DNA of 64,000 nt from Hahellaceae bacterium (GCA_024234575.1 JACKOB010000004.1:558001-622000); one strand, 5' to 3'; positions 48,449-59,217 are shown, numbered from the stretch's first letter. Program-made: numbers and translations. Notes: generated by a model from the letters alone, not told the origin.

Positions 48449-51343
48449 ATGACGTTTACCCTGATAAGAAAAAAAGAAATCGAATCTTTGCATGTAGAGA
48501 TTGAAGAATACGAGCATAAGAAAACAGGTGCGCGGCATCTTCATATTAATGCCAATAATGACGAAAACGTATTTTTGGTAGCTTTGCGCACGGTGCCTAA
48601 AGATTCTACCGGGGTCGCTCATATTCTTGAGCATACTGCGCTGTGCGGCAGTGAACGCTATCCGGTACGCGACCCATTTTTTATGATGATCCGGCGTTCG
48701 TTAAATACTTTTATGAATGCTTTTACAAGCAGCGATTGGACCGCCTATCCATTTGCCAGTAAAAACAGAAAGGATTTCGACAACTTACTTGATGTGTACC
48801 TCGATAGTGTCTTTTTCTCTCAGCTGGATGAGCTTGATTTTGCCCAGGAAGGTCACAGAGTCGAATTTGCCGAGCCAGACAACCCTGAAAGCGATCTCGT
48901 ATACAAGGGCGTTGTCTATAACGAAATGAAGGGGGCGATGAGTTCTCCCGTAAGCCAGTTATGGCAAACACTCACCAAGTACGTGTTTCCTTCTACCACT
49001 TATCACCATAATAGTGGAGGCGAACCAGATCATATTCCAGACCTTTCCTATGCACAGCTAAAGTCGTTCTATAAAAAGCATTATCATCCAAGTAATGCGG
49101 TCTTTATGACCTATGGTGATATTCCGGCCGAGACGCATCAGAAACGGTTTGAAGATCAGGTACTTAAGCGATTTGATAAGCAGGTTATCGACACGTGTAT
49201 TCCTGATGAAAAACGTTATTTTTCGCCAGTTATGGTGCGTGAGTCCTATCCTTTAAGTGAAATCGAGAGCGAAGAGCGAAAAACCCACGTTGTGATGGGG
49301 TGGCTGTTAGGTCATTCGTTTAATCTCGAAGAAAACCTGGAGGCGCATTTGTTGTCCAATGTGCTGTTTGAAAACAGTGCATCACCGTTACAACGAGCGC
49401 TAGAAACCTCTGACCTCGGTCACGCGCCAAGCCCGTTATGTGGTCTTGAAGATTCTAATCGCGAAATGACTTTCGTTTGTGGGCTTGAAGGTTGCGACAG
49501 TGAGTCAGTCATTGAAATTGAAAATCTGGTCTTAACGACTTTGCAAAAAATTGCTGATGAAGGCGTTCCTTTGGATCGTATTGAAGCTGTGTTGCATCAA
49601 CTTGAGCTAAGTCAGCGAGAGGTTTCCGGGGACGGCTACCCCTATGGCTTGCAGTTGATTCTTGGTGCCTTATCGCCGGCCTTACATGGTGGTGATCCTA
49701 TTGAATTGTTAGATTTAGAGCCCGTGTTGGCTAGCCTGCGGCAGAAAATTGCCGACCCGGATTTTATTAAAAATTTAGTACGCAAGTTATTACTTGATAA
49801 TCCACACCGAGTCACACTATCTTTGGTACCCTGTAAACAGCTGGAAAAAAGGCGAGAGCAAAACAGGATCGCAAAGCTCGCTGAAATTAAAAAAGCACTG
49901 ACAGAAGCTGAGAAAAAATTAATAGTCAACCGCGCGGCATTGTTAAATGAGCGACAGCTGCGTAAGGATGATGACACTTTGTTGCCCAAGGTTACAGTCG
50001 CCGATGTACCGCACCATCTATTTGTATCGAAAGGGCAAAAATTAACCAAGAATGTGCCCATTACCGCCTATAAGCAGGGTACTAATGGTCTTGTTTATCA
50101 GCAGTTAGTGATTGATCTGCCCGCATTAAATGATGCGGAGTTATCAGTTCTACCTGTCTATACATACTGTCTGACAGAGCTTGGTTGTGCTGATAAAGAC
50201 TACCTGGAAATGCAGGATTGGCAATCTTCAGTGACTGGTGGCATAACCGCTTATAGCTCAATTAAGGGCGCAATTGACGATGAGCAAGCTGTAAAGGGTT
50301 ATTTAGTCTTATCTGGAAAAGCACTGGCAAGAAACCAGAAACCCTTAACCGAATTGTTAAAGTCTGTGCTTGCCAGTGTTCGATTTGATGAAAGTGAGCG
50401 GATTAAAGAGTTGGTTGCTCACATCCGCACAAAGCGCGAACAAGGTGTCACATCAAATGGTCACGCTCTGGCGATGGGGGCTGCTTGCAGCAAAATGAGC
50501 CCCACGGCGAAGATGTCCTATCAGTTAGGCGGGCTATTAGGAATTGTTGCTATCAAAAAGCTGGATGATCAGCTTAAAGATCCGGCAGCGTTGAATGAAT
50601 TGTGTAACACTCTAACAGCCATCCACCAAAAAGTTGCAAAAAGCGCGCGTCAGTTCTTAATTGTTGCTGAGCCAGAGTCACTTGATACCTGCGTCGATAC
50701 CATTGCGGCGTTGTGGAGTGCAGATACCGGAGCAGTAGAGGAAGGTTTCTCATTACCGGCGATTCGCGAATCAGTGAAGCATGGCTGGATTACATCCACT
50801 CAGGTTAACTTCTGCTCTAAAGCTTATAAAACAGTGCCGGTTGAGCATGCAGATGCGCCAGCATTGTCTGTGCTGGGGCATTTTATGCGTAACGGCTATT
50901 TGCACCGAGCGGTTCGTGAGCAAGGCGGAGCCTATGGTGGTGGTGCGGGCCAGGATAGTGCGATTTCCGCTTTCCGTTTCTACTCGTATCGAGACCCAAG
51001 GCTGACCGAAACATTAAACGATTTCGATAAAGCTATCGATTGGGTAATTAATAACGATCATGAGTATCAAGAGTTAGAAGAATCGATTCTGGGGGTTGTT
51101 AGTCAGATTGATAAACCCAAGTCACCAGCCGGCGAGGCGAAATCTGCTTTTCACAATGAGCTTTTTGGAAGAACTCATGCGCAGCGTGAGCATTTCCGCA
51201 AACGTGTACTGGCAGTTACACTGGATGATCTCAAACGTGTTTGTGCCACCTATTTAAAAGCGGAAGCGAGCATTGGTGTGGTGTCAAACGAAGCACATCA
51301 GGCCGAGTTAGAGGCATTAGGGCTGGAATTGCACGTTCTATAG
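48449..51343 (+). CDS. M16 family metalloprotease, PreP/Cym1-like
   Basis: 964 residues, the length of presequence protease-type M16C enzymes. The inverted zinc motif HILEH is at 58-62, with the distal glutamate in VVYNEMKGAM near 138. A central M16C-associated domain and a second M16 half with GGAYGGGAG near the C-terminus follow. It has no signal peptide, so it should degrade peptides in the cytoplasm. The gene is monocistronic, following mgsA by 96 bases and convergent with ppsR. Confidence 0.92.
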   Translation: MTFTLIRKKEIESLHVEIEEYEHKKTGARHLHINANNDENVFLVALRTVPKDSTGVAHILEHTALCGSERYPVRDPFFMMIRRSLNTFMNAFTSSDWTAYPFASKNRKDFDNLLDVYLDSVFFSQLDELDFAQEGHRVEFAEPDNPESDLVYKGVVYNEMKGAMSSPVSQLWQTLTKYVFPSTTYHHNSGGEPDHIPDLSYAQLKSFYKKHYHPSNAVFMTYGDIPAETHQKRFEDQVLKRFDKQVIDTCIPDEKRYFSPVMVRESYPLSEIESEERKTHVVMGWLLGHSFNLEENLEAHLLSNVLFENSASPLQRALETSDLGHAPSPLCGLEDSNREMTFVCGLEGCDSESVIEIENLVLTTLQKIADEGVPLDRIEAVLHQLELSQREVSGDGYPYGLQLILGALSPALHGGDPIELLDLEPVLASLRQKIADPDFIKNLVRKLLLDNPHRVTLSLVPCKQLEKRREQNRIAKLAEIKKALTEAEKKLIVNRAALLNERQLRKDDDTLLPKVTVADVPHHLFVSKGQKLTKNVPITAYKQGTNGLVYQQLVIDLPALNDAELSVLPVYTYCLTELGCADKDYLEMQDWQSSVTGGITAYSSIKGAIDDEQAVKGYLVLSGKALARNQKPLTELLKSVLASVRFDESERIKELVAHIRTKREQGVTSNGHALAMGAACSKMSPTAKMSYQLGGLLGIVAIKKLDDQLKDPAALNELCNTLTAIHQKVAKSARQFLIVAEPESLDTCVDTIAALWSADTGAVEEGFSLPAIRESVKHGWITSTQVNFCSKAYKTVPVEHADAPALSVLGHFMRNGYLHRAVREQGGAYGGGAGQDSAISAFRFYSYRDPRLTETLNDFDKAIDWVINNDHEYQELEESILGVVSQIDKPKSPAGEAKSAFHNELFGRTHAQREHFRKRVLAVTLDDLKRVCATYLKAEASIGVVSNEAHQAELEALGLELHVL

Positions 51344-51371
51344 CTGTTATAAAAGCGGCTTTGTTGGGAGA

Positions 51372-51401
51372 AGCAGCAAATATCATTAGATATTTGCTGC
51401 T
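51372..51401. terminator. Strong hairpin between convergent protease and ppsR genes
   Basis: A perfect 13-base stem (51372-51384 with 51389-51401) has a four-base loop. Neither side has a clean T run. It may stabilise or end both transcripts. Confidence 0.5.
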
Positions 51402-51436
51402 CATTTGGCGTTGATTTGCTTCTTGTCAGTGCCTGC

Positions 51437-52258
51437 TTATTTAACTCTTCGTTCAACCCCGGTTTCCACCATCACCCTTGTTGCAATTTCTTCGACGGAA
51501 TAATCCGTTGTGTTGAGGTAAGGGATTCTCTCTCGGCGGTACATTAGCTCCACTTCTTCGACTTCATAATTACACTGTTTAATAGAGCTGTAGCGCGAGT
51601 TTGGTTTGCGCTCGTTTCGTATCACTGCCAGCCTTTCAGGGTCGATTGTTAAACCAAATATTTTGCTTTTGAAGGGTTTTAAAGGTGCCGGAATTTTTTG
51701 ATCGTTAATATCTTCTTCTGTAATTGGGTAGTTGGCAGCCTTTAAGCCATATTGCAGCGCCAAATAAAGACAAGTCGGAGTCTTGCCACTTCTGGAGACG
51801 CCAGTGATAATAATGTCGGCCTCATCGTACATGCGTATTCTTGCCCCGTCATCGTTATCCAGCGCATAGTTTACTGCTTCAATTCTCTTTTCGTAGGCGC
51901 CAGTATTTTTGTTGATAGAGTGTGATTTGCCAACTTTATAGGTAGATTTTGTGTCCAGTGCTGCTTCCAGAGGTGCTAGAAACGTTCCGAAAACGTCAAC
52001 TTTGAAAGCGTTTGCTTTTGCAATTTCTTCTCTGACATCAGAATTTACCAGCGTGTCAAAAATGATCGGTTTGCCGTCATCGCCTTCAGCAGCTTTGTTA
52101 ATCCTTTCTACTGCGTTGCGTGCTTTTTCGACAGAATCAATATAGGGAATAGTGATGCGAACGAATTCGATATTTTCAAATTGCGCCAGTAAACTTTGCC
52201 CGATTCCCTCGGCAGTGATGCCGGTACCATCGGAAATAAAAAATGCAGTACGCTTCAT
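51437..52258 (-). CDS. ppsR: Phosphoenolpyruvate synthase regulatory protein (PpsR)
   Basis: Bifunctional ADP-dependent kinase and phosphorylase that turns PEP synthase off and on by modifying its active-site threonine. The 273 residues begin [16 protein letters not shown] and have the P-loop GVSRSGKT at 153-160. ATG at 52258 with AAAGG upstream matches the family start; an in-frame start at 52294 is not family-like. It diverges from ppsA, its target. Confidence 0.95.
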   Translation of the reverse strand: MKRTAFFISDGTGITAEGIGQSLLAQFENIEFVRITIPYIDSVEKARNAVERINKAAEGDDGKPIIFDTLVNSDVREEIAKANAFKVDVFGTFLAPLEAALDTKSTYKVGKSHSINKNTGAYEKRIEAVNYALDNDDGARIRMYDEADIIITGVSRSGKTPTCLYLALQYGLKAANYPITEEDINDQKIPAPLKPFKSKIFGLTIDPERLAVIRNERKPNSRYSSIKQCNYEVEEVELMYRRERIPYLNTTDYSVEEIATRVMVETGVERRVK

Positions 52259-52675
52259 GACAATGCCTTTGACGGTTATTTGAAGAGAGCCCAAGCGATG
52301 AAAAATAGCGTAAATTTTGGATTTAGAAAATAACTGATATCAAATTTGATAGTAGTTAGCGTGTTCTAAGTGTTAAAAATGTTTACTAAAACTATCAAAA
52401 TCATAGCTATGGGGTTAGTGAATGATTGGGCAATGGAGTATTATTACGCCTCAAAGTTTTTGATGATTAATTGCCACAAGCGCCGGTTTTTGTCAGTTTT
52501 ATTGCAGCCAAAAGACTGTAGTAGCTTCCCGGATAGTAATGTCTAGCCTGTGTCTGCGACCTGATGAATGCGTTGTGACCAGACTAATAGCAAGTTAAAG
52601 TTGCACTATTAGGGATATATGGCAATAACCAGAAATTAAAGACAGTCAGTAGATATAGCATTAGGGAGACAAGCT
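52259..52675. other. Divergent regulatory region between ppsR and ppsA
   Basis: 417 bases. A candidate ppsA promoter reads TTGCAC (52601-52606), 17 bases, AATAAC (52624-52629). It overlaps an imperfect inverted repeat TAATAG/CTATTA (52585-52590 and 52606-52611). A 55-codon open frame beginning near 52379 has no ribosome-binding site and is not called. Confidence 0.4.
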
Positions 52676-55036
52676 TTGGATAAATACGTTGCCTGGTTTC
52701 AAGACCTTGGAATGAATGACGTAGAACATGTCGGCGGTAAAAATGCGTCATTGGGTGAAATGATCAGTAACCTGGCCAATGCTGGTGTTTCTGTCCCCGG
52801 CGGTTTCGCCACCACGGCCGATGCTTATCGCGAGTTTCTTGCTAAAGACGACCTGGACAAACGAATACATGAGGCTTTGGCAGCACTTGACGTGAATGAT
52901 GTTAACGCGCTGGCCAAAACCGGCGCGCAAATTAGGCAGTGGGTCTCAGACACGCCATTTCCAGATGCATTGAATACCGCCTTAGAAAGCGCCTACGTTA
53001 AACTGCAGGCTGGTAACGAGAACATGGCAGTAGCGGTAAGATCATCGGCAACCGCTGAAGATTTACCAGATGCGTCATTTGCCGGTCAACAAGAAACATT
53101 TTTAAATATTATTGGCCTCGAAAACGTTAAACACGCCGTGAAAGAGGTATTTGCTTCATTATTCAATGATAGAGCCATTTCCTACCGGGTTCACCACGGC
53201 TTTGATCACGCTTTGGTGGCGCTGTCTGCTGGTATTCAGAAAATGGTTCGCAGTGAATCAGCTTCAAGCGGTGTGATGTTTACCCTGGATACCGAGTCTG
53301 GTTTCAGAGATGTTGTGTTTATAACATCGTCTTATGGTTTGGGAGAAACGATCGTTCAGGGAGCAGTTAATCCTGATGAGTTCTACGTCCATAAGCCCAC
53401 TTTCGAAGCAGGTCGCCCGGCAATTATTCGAAGAAACCTGGGTAGCAAAGCTATTAAAATGATTTATGGCGATCATGGTACAGCCGGTAAGTCAGTCGAG
53501 ACCGTTAAAGTAGAGAGTGAAGAGCGGGGCCAATTTTCGATCTCCGACGTTGAAGTCGAGAACCTTACCAGGCAAGCACTGATTATTGAAAAACACTATG
53601 ATCGTCCAATGGATATTGAATGGGCGAAAGATGGTGACGACGGCAAGCTTTACATTGTTCAGGCTCGACCAGAAACCGTAAAGAGTAGAAGTTCTGCTGC
53701 AGTAATGGAACGCTACCTCTTAAAAGAAAAGGGTAAAGTGTTAGTGGAAGGGCGCAGTATTGGCCAAAAGATTGGTAGTGGGCCAGTAAAAATTGTGACG
53801 TCTATTACCGAAATGGACAAGGTAAAAGAGGGGGATGTTCTCGTTACCGATATGACAGACCCGGATTGGGAACCGGTAATGAAGCGAGCCTCTGCAATCG
53901 TAACAGATCGAGGCGGGCGTACCTGCCATGCAGCAATCATCGCACGTGAGCTTGGTATTCCGGCAGTTGTTGGCTGTGGCGATGCGACAGACCGACTGCA
54001 AGATGGACAGGAAGTGACCGTTTCCTGTGCCGAAGGTGATACGGGTCTGATCTACCAGGGCATGCTTGATTTTGAACTGCGCGAAAATAGCGTTGATTCA
54101 ATGCCACCCTTACCATTCAAAATTATGATGAACGTCGGCAATCCGGATCGTGCTTTCGATTTTCAATCATTACCAAATGAAGGCGTTGGTCTTGCTCGGT
54201 TAGAGTTTATTATTAACCGTATGATTGGTGTGCATCCAAAGGCTCTTCTTAATTATGCGACGCTTCCCCGAGAAGTTCAGCAATCAGTTGAACGAAAAAT
54301 AACTGGCTACGGCGAGCCTGTTGATTTCTTTGTAGAAAAGCTTGTAGAAGGCATTTCAACACTGGCGGCAGCGTTTGCACCGAAAAAAGTTATTGTCCGA
54401 CTGTCGGATTTTAAGTCAAACGAATATGCCAATTTAATTGGTGGCAGTATTTACGAGCCAGATGAAGAAAACCCGATGTTAGGCTTCAGGGGCGCGTCTC
54501 GGTATATTTCTGACTCGTTCCGCGACTGCTTCGAACTCGAATGTCGTGCGCTGAAAAAAGTTAGAAATGAGATGGGCTTTACCAATGTTGAAATCATGGT
54601 GCCGTTTGTTAGAACCGTAGGGGAGGCCCGTCAGGTTGTTGATTTGCTGGCTGAGAATGGATTAAAACGCGGTGAAAACGGCTTGCGTGTCATTATGATG
54701 TGTGAGCTGCCTGCTAACGCGTTGTTAGCCGACCAGTTTTTGGAGTGTTTCGACGGGTTTTCTATAGGATCTAACGATTTAACTCAGTTAACTCTCGGGT
54801 TGGACAGAGATTCCGGAATCGTGGCACATTTGTTTGATGAGCGAGATGAAGCCGTGAGAATACTTCTCTCAAATGCGATTCAAGCCTGTAAAAAAGCCGG
54901 AAAGTACATCGGTATCTGTGGCCAAGGCCCATCAGATCATCCCGACCTGGCAAAATGGTTGATGGAGCAGGGGATTGACAGCGTATCGCTAAACCCTGAT
55001 TCCGTCCTCGATACCTGGTTTTTCCTGGCCGAATAA
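52676..55036 (+). CDS. ppsA: Phosphoenolpyruvate synthase
   Basis: Converts pyruvate, ATP and water to PEP, AMP and phosphate, the entry to gluconeogenesis. The 786 residues have an N-terminal ATP-grasp domain ([25 protein letters not shown]). The swivelling domain holds the phosphorylated histidine at 418 (GGRTCHAAI), next to the threonine modified by PpsR. A C-terminal PEP-binding barrel follows. The start is TTG at 52676 with GGGAG upstream; the second residue onward matches the family. The order ppsR, ppsA, hydrolase, rraA is also seen in Pseudomonas. Confidence 0.97.
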   Translation: MDKYVAWFQDLGMNDVEHVGGKNASLGEMISNLANAGVSVPGGFATTADAYREFLAKDDLDKRIHEALAALDVNDVNALAKTGAQIRQWVSDTPFPDALNTALESAYVKLQAGNENMAVAVRSSATAEDLPDASFAGQQETFLNIIGLENVKHAVKEVFASLFNDRAISYRVHHGFDHALVALSAGIQKMVRSESASSGVMFTLDTESGFRDVVFITSSYGLGETIVQGAVNPDEFYVHKPTFEAGRPAIIRRNLGSKAIKMIYGDHGTAGKSVETVKVESEERGQFSISDVEVENLTRQALIIEKHYDRPMDIEWAKDGDDGKLYIVQARPETVKSRSSAAVMERYLLKEKGKVLVEGRSIGQKIGSGPVKIVTSITEMDKVKEGDVLVTDMTDPDWEPVMKRASAIVTDRGGRTCHAAIIARELGIPAVVGCGDATDRLQDGQEVTVSCAEGDTGLIYQGMLDFELRENSVDSMPPLPFKIMMNVGNPDRAFDFQSLPNEGVGLARLEFIINRMIGVHPKALLNYATLPREVQQSVERKITGYGEPVDFFVEKLVEGISTLAAAFAPKKVIVRLSDFKSNEYANLIGGSIYEPDEENPMLGFRGASRYISDSFRDCFELECRALKKVRNEMGFTNVEIMVPFVRTVGEARQVVDLLAENGLKRGENGLRVIMMCELPANALLADQFLECFDGFSIGSNDLTQLTLGLDRDSGIVAHLFDERDEAVRILLSNAIQACKKAGKYIGICGQGPSDHPDLAKWLMEQGIDSVSLNPDSVLDTWFFLAE

Positions 55037-55150
55037 AAATCGAAAGCAGTGGGGAGTTGTTGTACTGTAAGACAACTCCTAAATTCTGCCGCCAGGAATG
55101 CGATTAAAAGCAGGAAAAAACGCTTTATCACTATGGAAGACAATCGATAA

Positions 55151-56122
55151 ATGAGAAGTAGCAGTAAGCTTTTTCCTGTGCGGCTCATGGCGACAGAGCT
55201 GCATCATGGATTTTACGAAGACTCCTACCTGCTAAAACCCGGAAATAGTAGCGATACATCCGCAGAAATTGCAGTTACCAAGCTATCACCTGTTGATGCT
55301 GTCGAATCGACAACTCCCGTTGTTTGCCTGCATGGCATGTTCAATAATCGGATGGTTTGGCAGCCCCACAGAATTAAGGGGTTTGCAGATAAATTGCTGG
55401 CAGCCGGCTATCAGGTTTGGTTACCCGAATTACGTGGGCACGGGCGCTCACCTGTCAATTATTTTTATAACGATAATACTTTTGACGACGCTATTGCATT
55501 CGATTTGCCTGCCATCAATGCGTTCGTTTCAGAGCAGACGCAAAAAAAACCTGTTTGGATAGGACATTCGTTGGGTGGTTTTGCTATTGCTGGCGCGCTT
55601 GCCAGAAATTACATTGACCAAGACACGTTATCTGGCATGGCACTAATTGGTGCTCAGTCTGACAAACTTCATTGGATACTAAACATGCCACTGGCGGCAA
55701 TGATCAGTTCGTGGATTGTAAAGAAGAAACCCTTTATTGAGGGGTATCGGCATGGCTTTGGGCCGGAGAATGAGCCTGGACGATTTGTCGCAGATATTCT
55801 TCGCTGGCAGGCGGGCAGAGGATGGATATCCCGCGATAAGTTTGATTATTTACAAGGGTTATCAATGGTCAGCTTGCCTGCGTTTTTGGCGACGTTTGGT
55901 GTCGAGTCAAAAGATGCTGTGGGTGATAAAAAAAGCCGAAACCTGCTTGATAATCTGGGCAGTGTGAATAAATCACATCATCATTTCGCCTTTGCAAAGC
56001 CCGCTGAAAATTTTAATCAGATCGATATGTTGTTGGGGCGTTTGGCAGAAGAGCGTGTTTGGCCCGAGCTGGTTCGTTGGATCGAGTTGCTACAGAATAG
56101 TTCCGCGAGGCAAGTCGCCTGA
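55151..56122 (+). CDS. Alpha/beta hydrolase
   Basis: 323 residues without a signal peptide. HGMFNNRMVW forms the oxyanion region near 62. The nucleophile is Ser140 in GHSLGGF, and the likely catalytic histidine lies in the KSHHHFAF segment near 282. The same gene lies between ppsA and rraA in pseudomonads, where it is called an esterase; the substrate is unknown. It is 114 bases after ppsA and 29 before the next gene. Confidence 0.85.
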   Translation: MRSSSKLFPVRLMATELHHGFYEDSYLLKPGNSSDTSAEIAVTKLSPVDAVESTTPVVCLHGMFNNRMVWQPHRIKGFADKLLAAGYQVWLPELRGHGRSPVNYFYNDNTFDDAIAFDLPAINAFVSEQTQKKPVWIGHSLGGFAIAGALARNYIDQDTLSGMALIGAQSDKLHWILNMPLAAMISSWIVKKKPFIEGYRHGFGPENEPGRFVADILRWQAGRGWISRDKFDYLQGLSMVSLPAFLATFGVESKDAVGDKKSRNLLDNLGSVNKSHHHFAFAKPAENFNQIDMLLGRLAEERVWPELVRWIELLQNSSARQVA

Positions 56123-56151
56123 TATTTTCGTTAACCTGAAAGAGAATCGAA

Positions 56152-56844
56152 ATGAACGAACCTTCGCCACAAATCGATGCATTACCCGTAGCCCTCGTTT
56201 TAGGAGGCTCGGGCCTAATTGGAGGGTTGCTGCTGCGGAGGCTGTTAGATTCCGGTAAGTATCAAAAAGTAATCGCTATTTCTCGGCAACGGTTGCCACT
56301 AGCCCACAGCCAACTAGAGAATATTGTTGATGATATGTCTAATCTGGCAGAGGTTATGCGAGGATTAACGGCTACTGATGTCTATTGCTGTTTAGGTACC
56401 ACCATGAAAGTGGCTGGCAGCGAACAGAAATTTCGTCATGTCGATTATGAGTTACCCGTTATTGCCGCCGAGAGTGCGCGCAAGTCCGGGGCTACACACT
56501 TTCTTGTGGTAAGTGCTATTGGTGCCAATGCACGCTCGCACTTTTTTTATAATCGAGTGAAAGGTGAACTTGAGGCTGAACTCAAACGTCTTGGGTTTCC
56601 CTATCTAACGATTATGCAGCCATCTCTTTTGCTTGGTGATCGAGATGAGCAGCGAGTTGTAGAAAAAGTTAGCGGCCAGATATTTGGTTTTCTTAAGCCG
56701 GTGATGGTAGGCGGATTAGCCAACATTGCTCCAATCGATGCTGAGAATGTTGCCAATAAGATGGTTGAAGAAGCCATGCGAGTGCGATCGGGCGACCGGC
56801 AAAAGCAAAAGGTTGTGACGATTCAGTCAAAAGATATGCAATGA
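56152..56844 (+). CDS. NAD(P)-binding epimerase-like protein
   Basis: 230 residues of the atypical short-chain/NmrA-like group. The dinucleotide motif GGSGLIGG is near residue 18. CLGTTMKVAGSEQKFR follows, with VSAIGAN, and a YNRVKGELE segment at the catalytic Tyr-x3-Lys position. It resembles bacterial homologues of HTATIP2/oxidoreductases acting on unknown substrates. It sits between the hydrolase and rraA with 29- and 34-base gaps, so is probably cotranscribed. Confidence 0.82.
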   Translation: MNEPSPQIDALPVALVLGGSGLIGGLLLRRLLDSGKYQKVIAISRQRLPLAHSQLENIVDDMSNLAEVMRGLTATDVYCCLGTTMKVAGSEQKFRHVDYELPVIAAESARKSGATHFLVVSAIGANARSHFFYNRVKGELEAELKRLGFPYLTIMQPSLLLGDRDEQRVVEKVSGQIFGFLKPVMVGGLANIAPIDAENVANKMVEEAMRVRSGDRQKQKVVTIQSKDMQ

Positions 56845-56878
56845 CATATTTTGATAACAAAGATAGAGGAGCTGTTAC

Positions 56879-57361
56879 GTGGAGATAATTACACCTGATT
56901 TGTGCGATGAGTTTCCTGAGTTTATTCAGGTAGTAGCGCCAATGTTTAACAACTATGGCGGAAAAAAATCATTTGGTGGTGAAATCGTCACCGTTAAGTG
57001 CTTTGAAGATAACTCTGTTGTTAAGGAGCAAGTGGCAACACCTGGTAAAGGTAAGGTCATGGTCGTGGACGGAGGCGGGTCTTTAAGAGCAGCATTGCTG
57101 GGTGACATGCTCGCTGAGAAAGCGGCAGAGAACCAGTGGGAAGGTATTATCGTTTATGGCTGTATTCGGGATGTTGATGTCATAGCACAAACTAACCTGG
57201 GTGTTCAGGCTTTGCGTACGCACCCAATGAAAACGGATAAAAGAGGCATTGGTGACCTAAATGTTACGGTAAACTTTGCTGGTGTCACGTTTAAACCGGG
57301 CGACTTCGTCTACGCCGACAACAACGGTATCATTGTGAGCAGTAAAAACCTGCAAGGGTAG
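56879..57361 (+). CDS. rraA: RraA family protein (ribonuclease E activity regulator)
   Basis: 160 residues matching Rra[38 protein letters not shown] and GCIRDVD. RraA binds and inhibits RNase E. The fold is shared with 4-hydroxy-4-methyl-2-oxoglutarate aldolases, and the GCIRD signature is present in both, so an aldolase activity is possible. The start is GTG at 56879 with AGAGGAG upstream. A strong terminator follows, closing the ppsA-rraA unit. Confidence 0.9.
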   Translation: MEIITPDLCDEFPEFIQVVAPMFNNYGGKKSFGGEIVTVKCFEDNSVVKEQVATPGKGKVMVVDGGGSLRAALLGDMLAEKAAENQWEGIIVYGCIRDVDVIAQTNLGVQALRTHPMKTDKRGIGDLNVTVNFAGVTFKPGDFVYADNNGIIVSSKNLQG

Positions 57362-57385
57362 ATCAACGCCTTGATTCTGTTACCG

Positions 57386-57418
57386 AAAAAAACGGCACTC
57401 CGAAAAGTGCCGTTTTTT
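57386..57418 (+). terminator. Rho-independent terminator after rraA
   Basis: An 11-base stem (57389-57399 with 57406-57416) has a six-base loop flanked by A and T runs. It can work on both strands and so also ends the convergent PilZ gene. Confidence 0.93.
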
Positions 57419-57420
57419 AT

Positions 57421-57732
57421 TCAACCATCTACTTTAAGTATTTCAGTACCCAGTAAATAATTACCATTTTCTGTTTCACTGCATCTGACGACTTTTACCG
57501 TTGTTTCCAACGCTGGAAATGCGGCGTTGTTCGATGGTAAAGACGTCTGAAGTTCAGTTCCTTCGGCAATGGCTTCATTCACTTCGATTAACATACCTGT
57601 GCCACTGAGATCTTTGCAGATACCGGTGACGCTTTTCTTTTGGTCTTTCATATTTAACGTAATAGTCGTATCAATTTTCATACGAATAAAATCACGCTTC
57701 TCGCTATAGTCTCGAATTATAGATTGCATCAT
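57421..57732 (-). CDS. PilZ domain protein
   Basis: A 103-residue single PilZ domain with both cyclic-di-GMP motifs: RDFIR (RxxxR) and DLSGTG (DxSxxG). It is therefore expected to bind cyclic-di-GMP and act as a small adaptor. It diverges from the binding-protein/GGDEF-EAL pair at 58140-62085 across a 407-base region, a neighbour arrangement that suggests the same pathway. Confidence 0.88.
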   Translation of the reverse strand: MMQSIIRDYSEKRDFIRMKIDTTITLNMKDQKKSVTGICKDLSGTGMLIEVNEAIAEGTELQTSLPSNNAAFPALETTVKVVRCSETENGNYLLGTEILKVDG

Positions 57733-58139
57733 CTCAATAGGACCTTTTTTGTTTTTGTCCCGTAATTTATACGTTTATTTAAATAATGTGTCAAAGTCGA
57801 ATTTGTTATAAAAATTTCATATATATGAACATATAGTATGTTTTGTGGGTTTTATGCACGATATATAGATTTTTTGGGTGCTGATAGTCTATAATTTCCA
57901 GTCCCTTCTACTCAAATAGCTCGTTTTTTTAAAATTAAATTAACAATGCCTATATTTTCCTGCCTGAGATAGCCTTCGTGTTTTTCATTGAAGTGCCTCA
58001 GAAATTATTTTCGTCTGATTGCACGAGCGGATTCACTGCCTATATTGGCAATATGACGCTATATTTAATGCTAACTCCCAAATAGCATAACTTTTTTGCT
58101 TTAGCAGAAGTTAGTGATCTCCTTGAAAGGAAAGCGGTT
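57733..58139. other. Divergent region between the PilZ and NspS-like genes
   Basis: 407 AT-rich bases. It contains the candidate promoter at 58019-58046, a second perfect TATAAT at 57890-57895 without a good -35, and a six-base inverted repeat ATGCTA/TAGCAT (58068-58073 and 58083-58088) just after the promoter. No gene is convincing. Confidence 0.5.
58019..58046 (+). promoter_or_regulatory. Candidate promoter of the NspS/MbaA-like operon
   Basis: TTGCAC and TATATT are separated by 16 bases, with transcription expected near 58053, about 87 bases before the gene. A small inverted repeat follows at 58068-58088. Confidence 0.45.
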
Positions 58140-59207
58140 ATGGTTAGAACATATGCTTTGGCAGCTCTGAAGCGCATATTTACAATACTCGGCCTGGTAG
58201 GGCTTAGTGCTGGAGCGGTTTGTATGGCTGAACCTCAGAGGGATGAGCTTCGTGTATTAACCTGGCCTGGTTATGCGGATACTGACATTGTTGAAAAGTT
58301 TGAAAAGGAGTTTGGAACAAATGTTAGTGTTACCTATGTAAGCTCTGATGATGATCTTTGGAATAAAATCAGTATCAACAACAGTGCCGGCTATGACGTT
58401 TTTGCGGTAAACACCGCTGAACTACAGCGTTATTTAAAAAAGGGGCTTGTTGCAAGCATTAACCCTAAACACATTCCCAATATTCAGGCTCAACTACCCC
58501 GCTTTCGTGATGTAAAACAGTTAGAAACTATTTTTATATCTGACGCCCAATATGCAGTGCCTTATACCTATTCTGAAATGGGTATCATCTACAACAAAGA
58601 CAAAATCGCGCAGCCGCCCATATCTATTAAAAGCCTGTGGGACAGTCGCTATGAAGGCCGAGTGTTGGCATTTGATGCCAGTAATCATAATTTTTCGATA
58701 GCAGCTCAGGCGCTGGGTTTTAATAACCCCTTTTCTATGAACTCGGTGCAACTTGTTCAGGCAGCAAAAAAGCTTGTGGACCTGAGACGCAACATTTTAA
58801 CGTTTTACTCAGACCCTGATGAAGCCCTGCGCATTTATCGTGACTCGGGAGCGGTGTTAATGTATGCAAATTATGGCGCTCAGCAAGTAAGAAAAATGCA
58901 AGCAGCCGGTCTAAATATTGGTTATGTCATTCCTGAGGAAGGCGCGTTTGCCTGGCTGGATTGTTGGGTTATCAGCAGAGCATCGAAAAACACCAAGATC
59001 GCTCATGAATGGATAAATTACATGCTCACCAAGGAGGTGGGGCAGGCGCTAACACAGCGTCAGGGCTTGATGAACACCATTGAGCAACCGGTAGGGCAAG
59101 ATAGTCGGGATAGAATAATCTGGCTGGAAGAATTGCTGAAGCCAGAAGAAAGAGCAGATCTCTGGATGAGAATCAGAGCGGGGGATGCTCCGGAGTCATT
59201 TAAGTAG
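58140..59207 (+). CDS. PotD/NspS-like periplasmic polyamine-binding protein
   Basis: 355 residues with a signal peptide (hydrophobic 14-28, cleavage after about residue 30). The mature part is a PotD/PotF-type binding protein: LTWPGYAD with aromatic ligand residues, PYTYSEMGIIYNKDKI, and FAWLDCW with Trp272 and Asp274 at the positions of the PotD ligands Trp255/Asp257. No transporter permease or ATPase is nearby. Instead a membrane GGDEF-EAL receptor follows by ten bases, the arrangement of nspS-mbaA in Vibrio cholerae, where NspS senses norspermidine and spermidine. A sensory rather than transport role is inferred. Confidence 0.85.
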   Translation: MVRTYALAALKRIFTILGLVGLSAGAVCMAEPQRDELRVLTWPGYADTDIVEKFEKEFGTNVSVTYVSSDDDLWNKISINNSAGYDVFAVNTAELQRYLKKGLVASINPKHIPNIQAQLPRFRDVKQLETIFISDAQYAVPYTYSEMGIIYNKDKIAQPPISIKSLWDSRYEGRVLAFDASNHNFSIAAQALGFNNPFSMNSVQLVQAAKKLVDLRRNILTFYSDPDEALRIYRDSGAVLMYANYGAQQVRKMQAAGLNIGYVIPEEGAFAWLDCWVISRASKNTKIAHEWINYMLTKEVGQALTQRQGLMNTIEQPVGQDSRDRIIWLEELLKPEERADLWMRIRAGDAPESFK

Positions 59208-59217
59208 TCATGCATCA

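Noticed and set aside
52379-52546. 55-codon open frame in the ppsR-ppsA intergenic region
   Set aside because: There is no ribosome-binding site, the composition is unconvincing, and it lies in a regulatory region.
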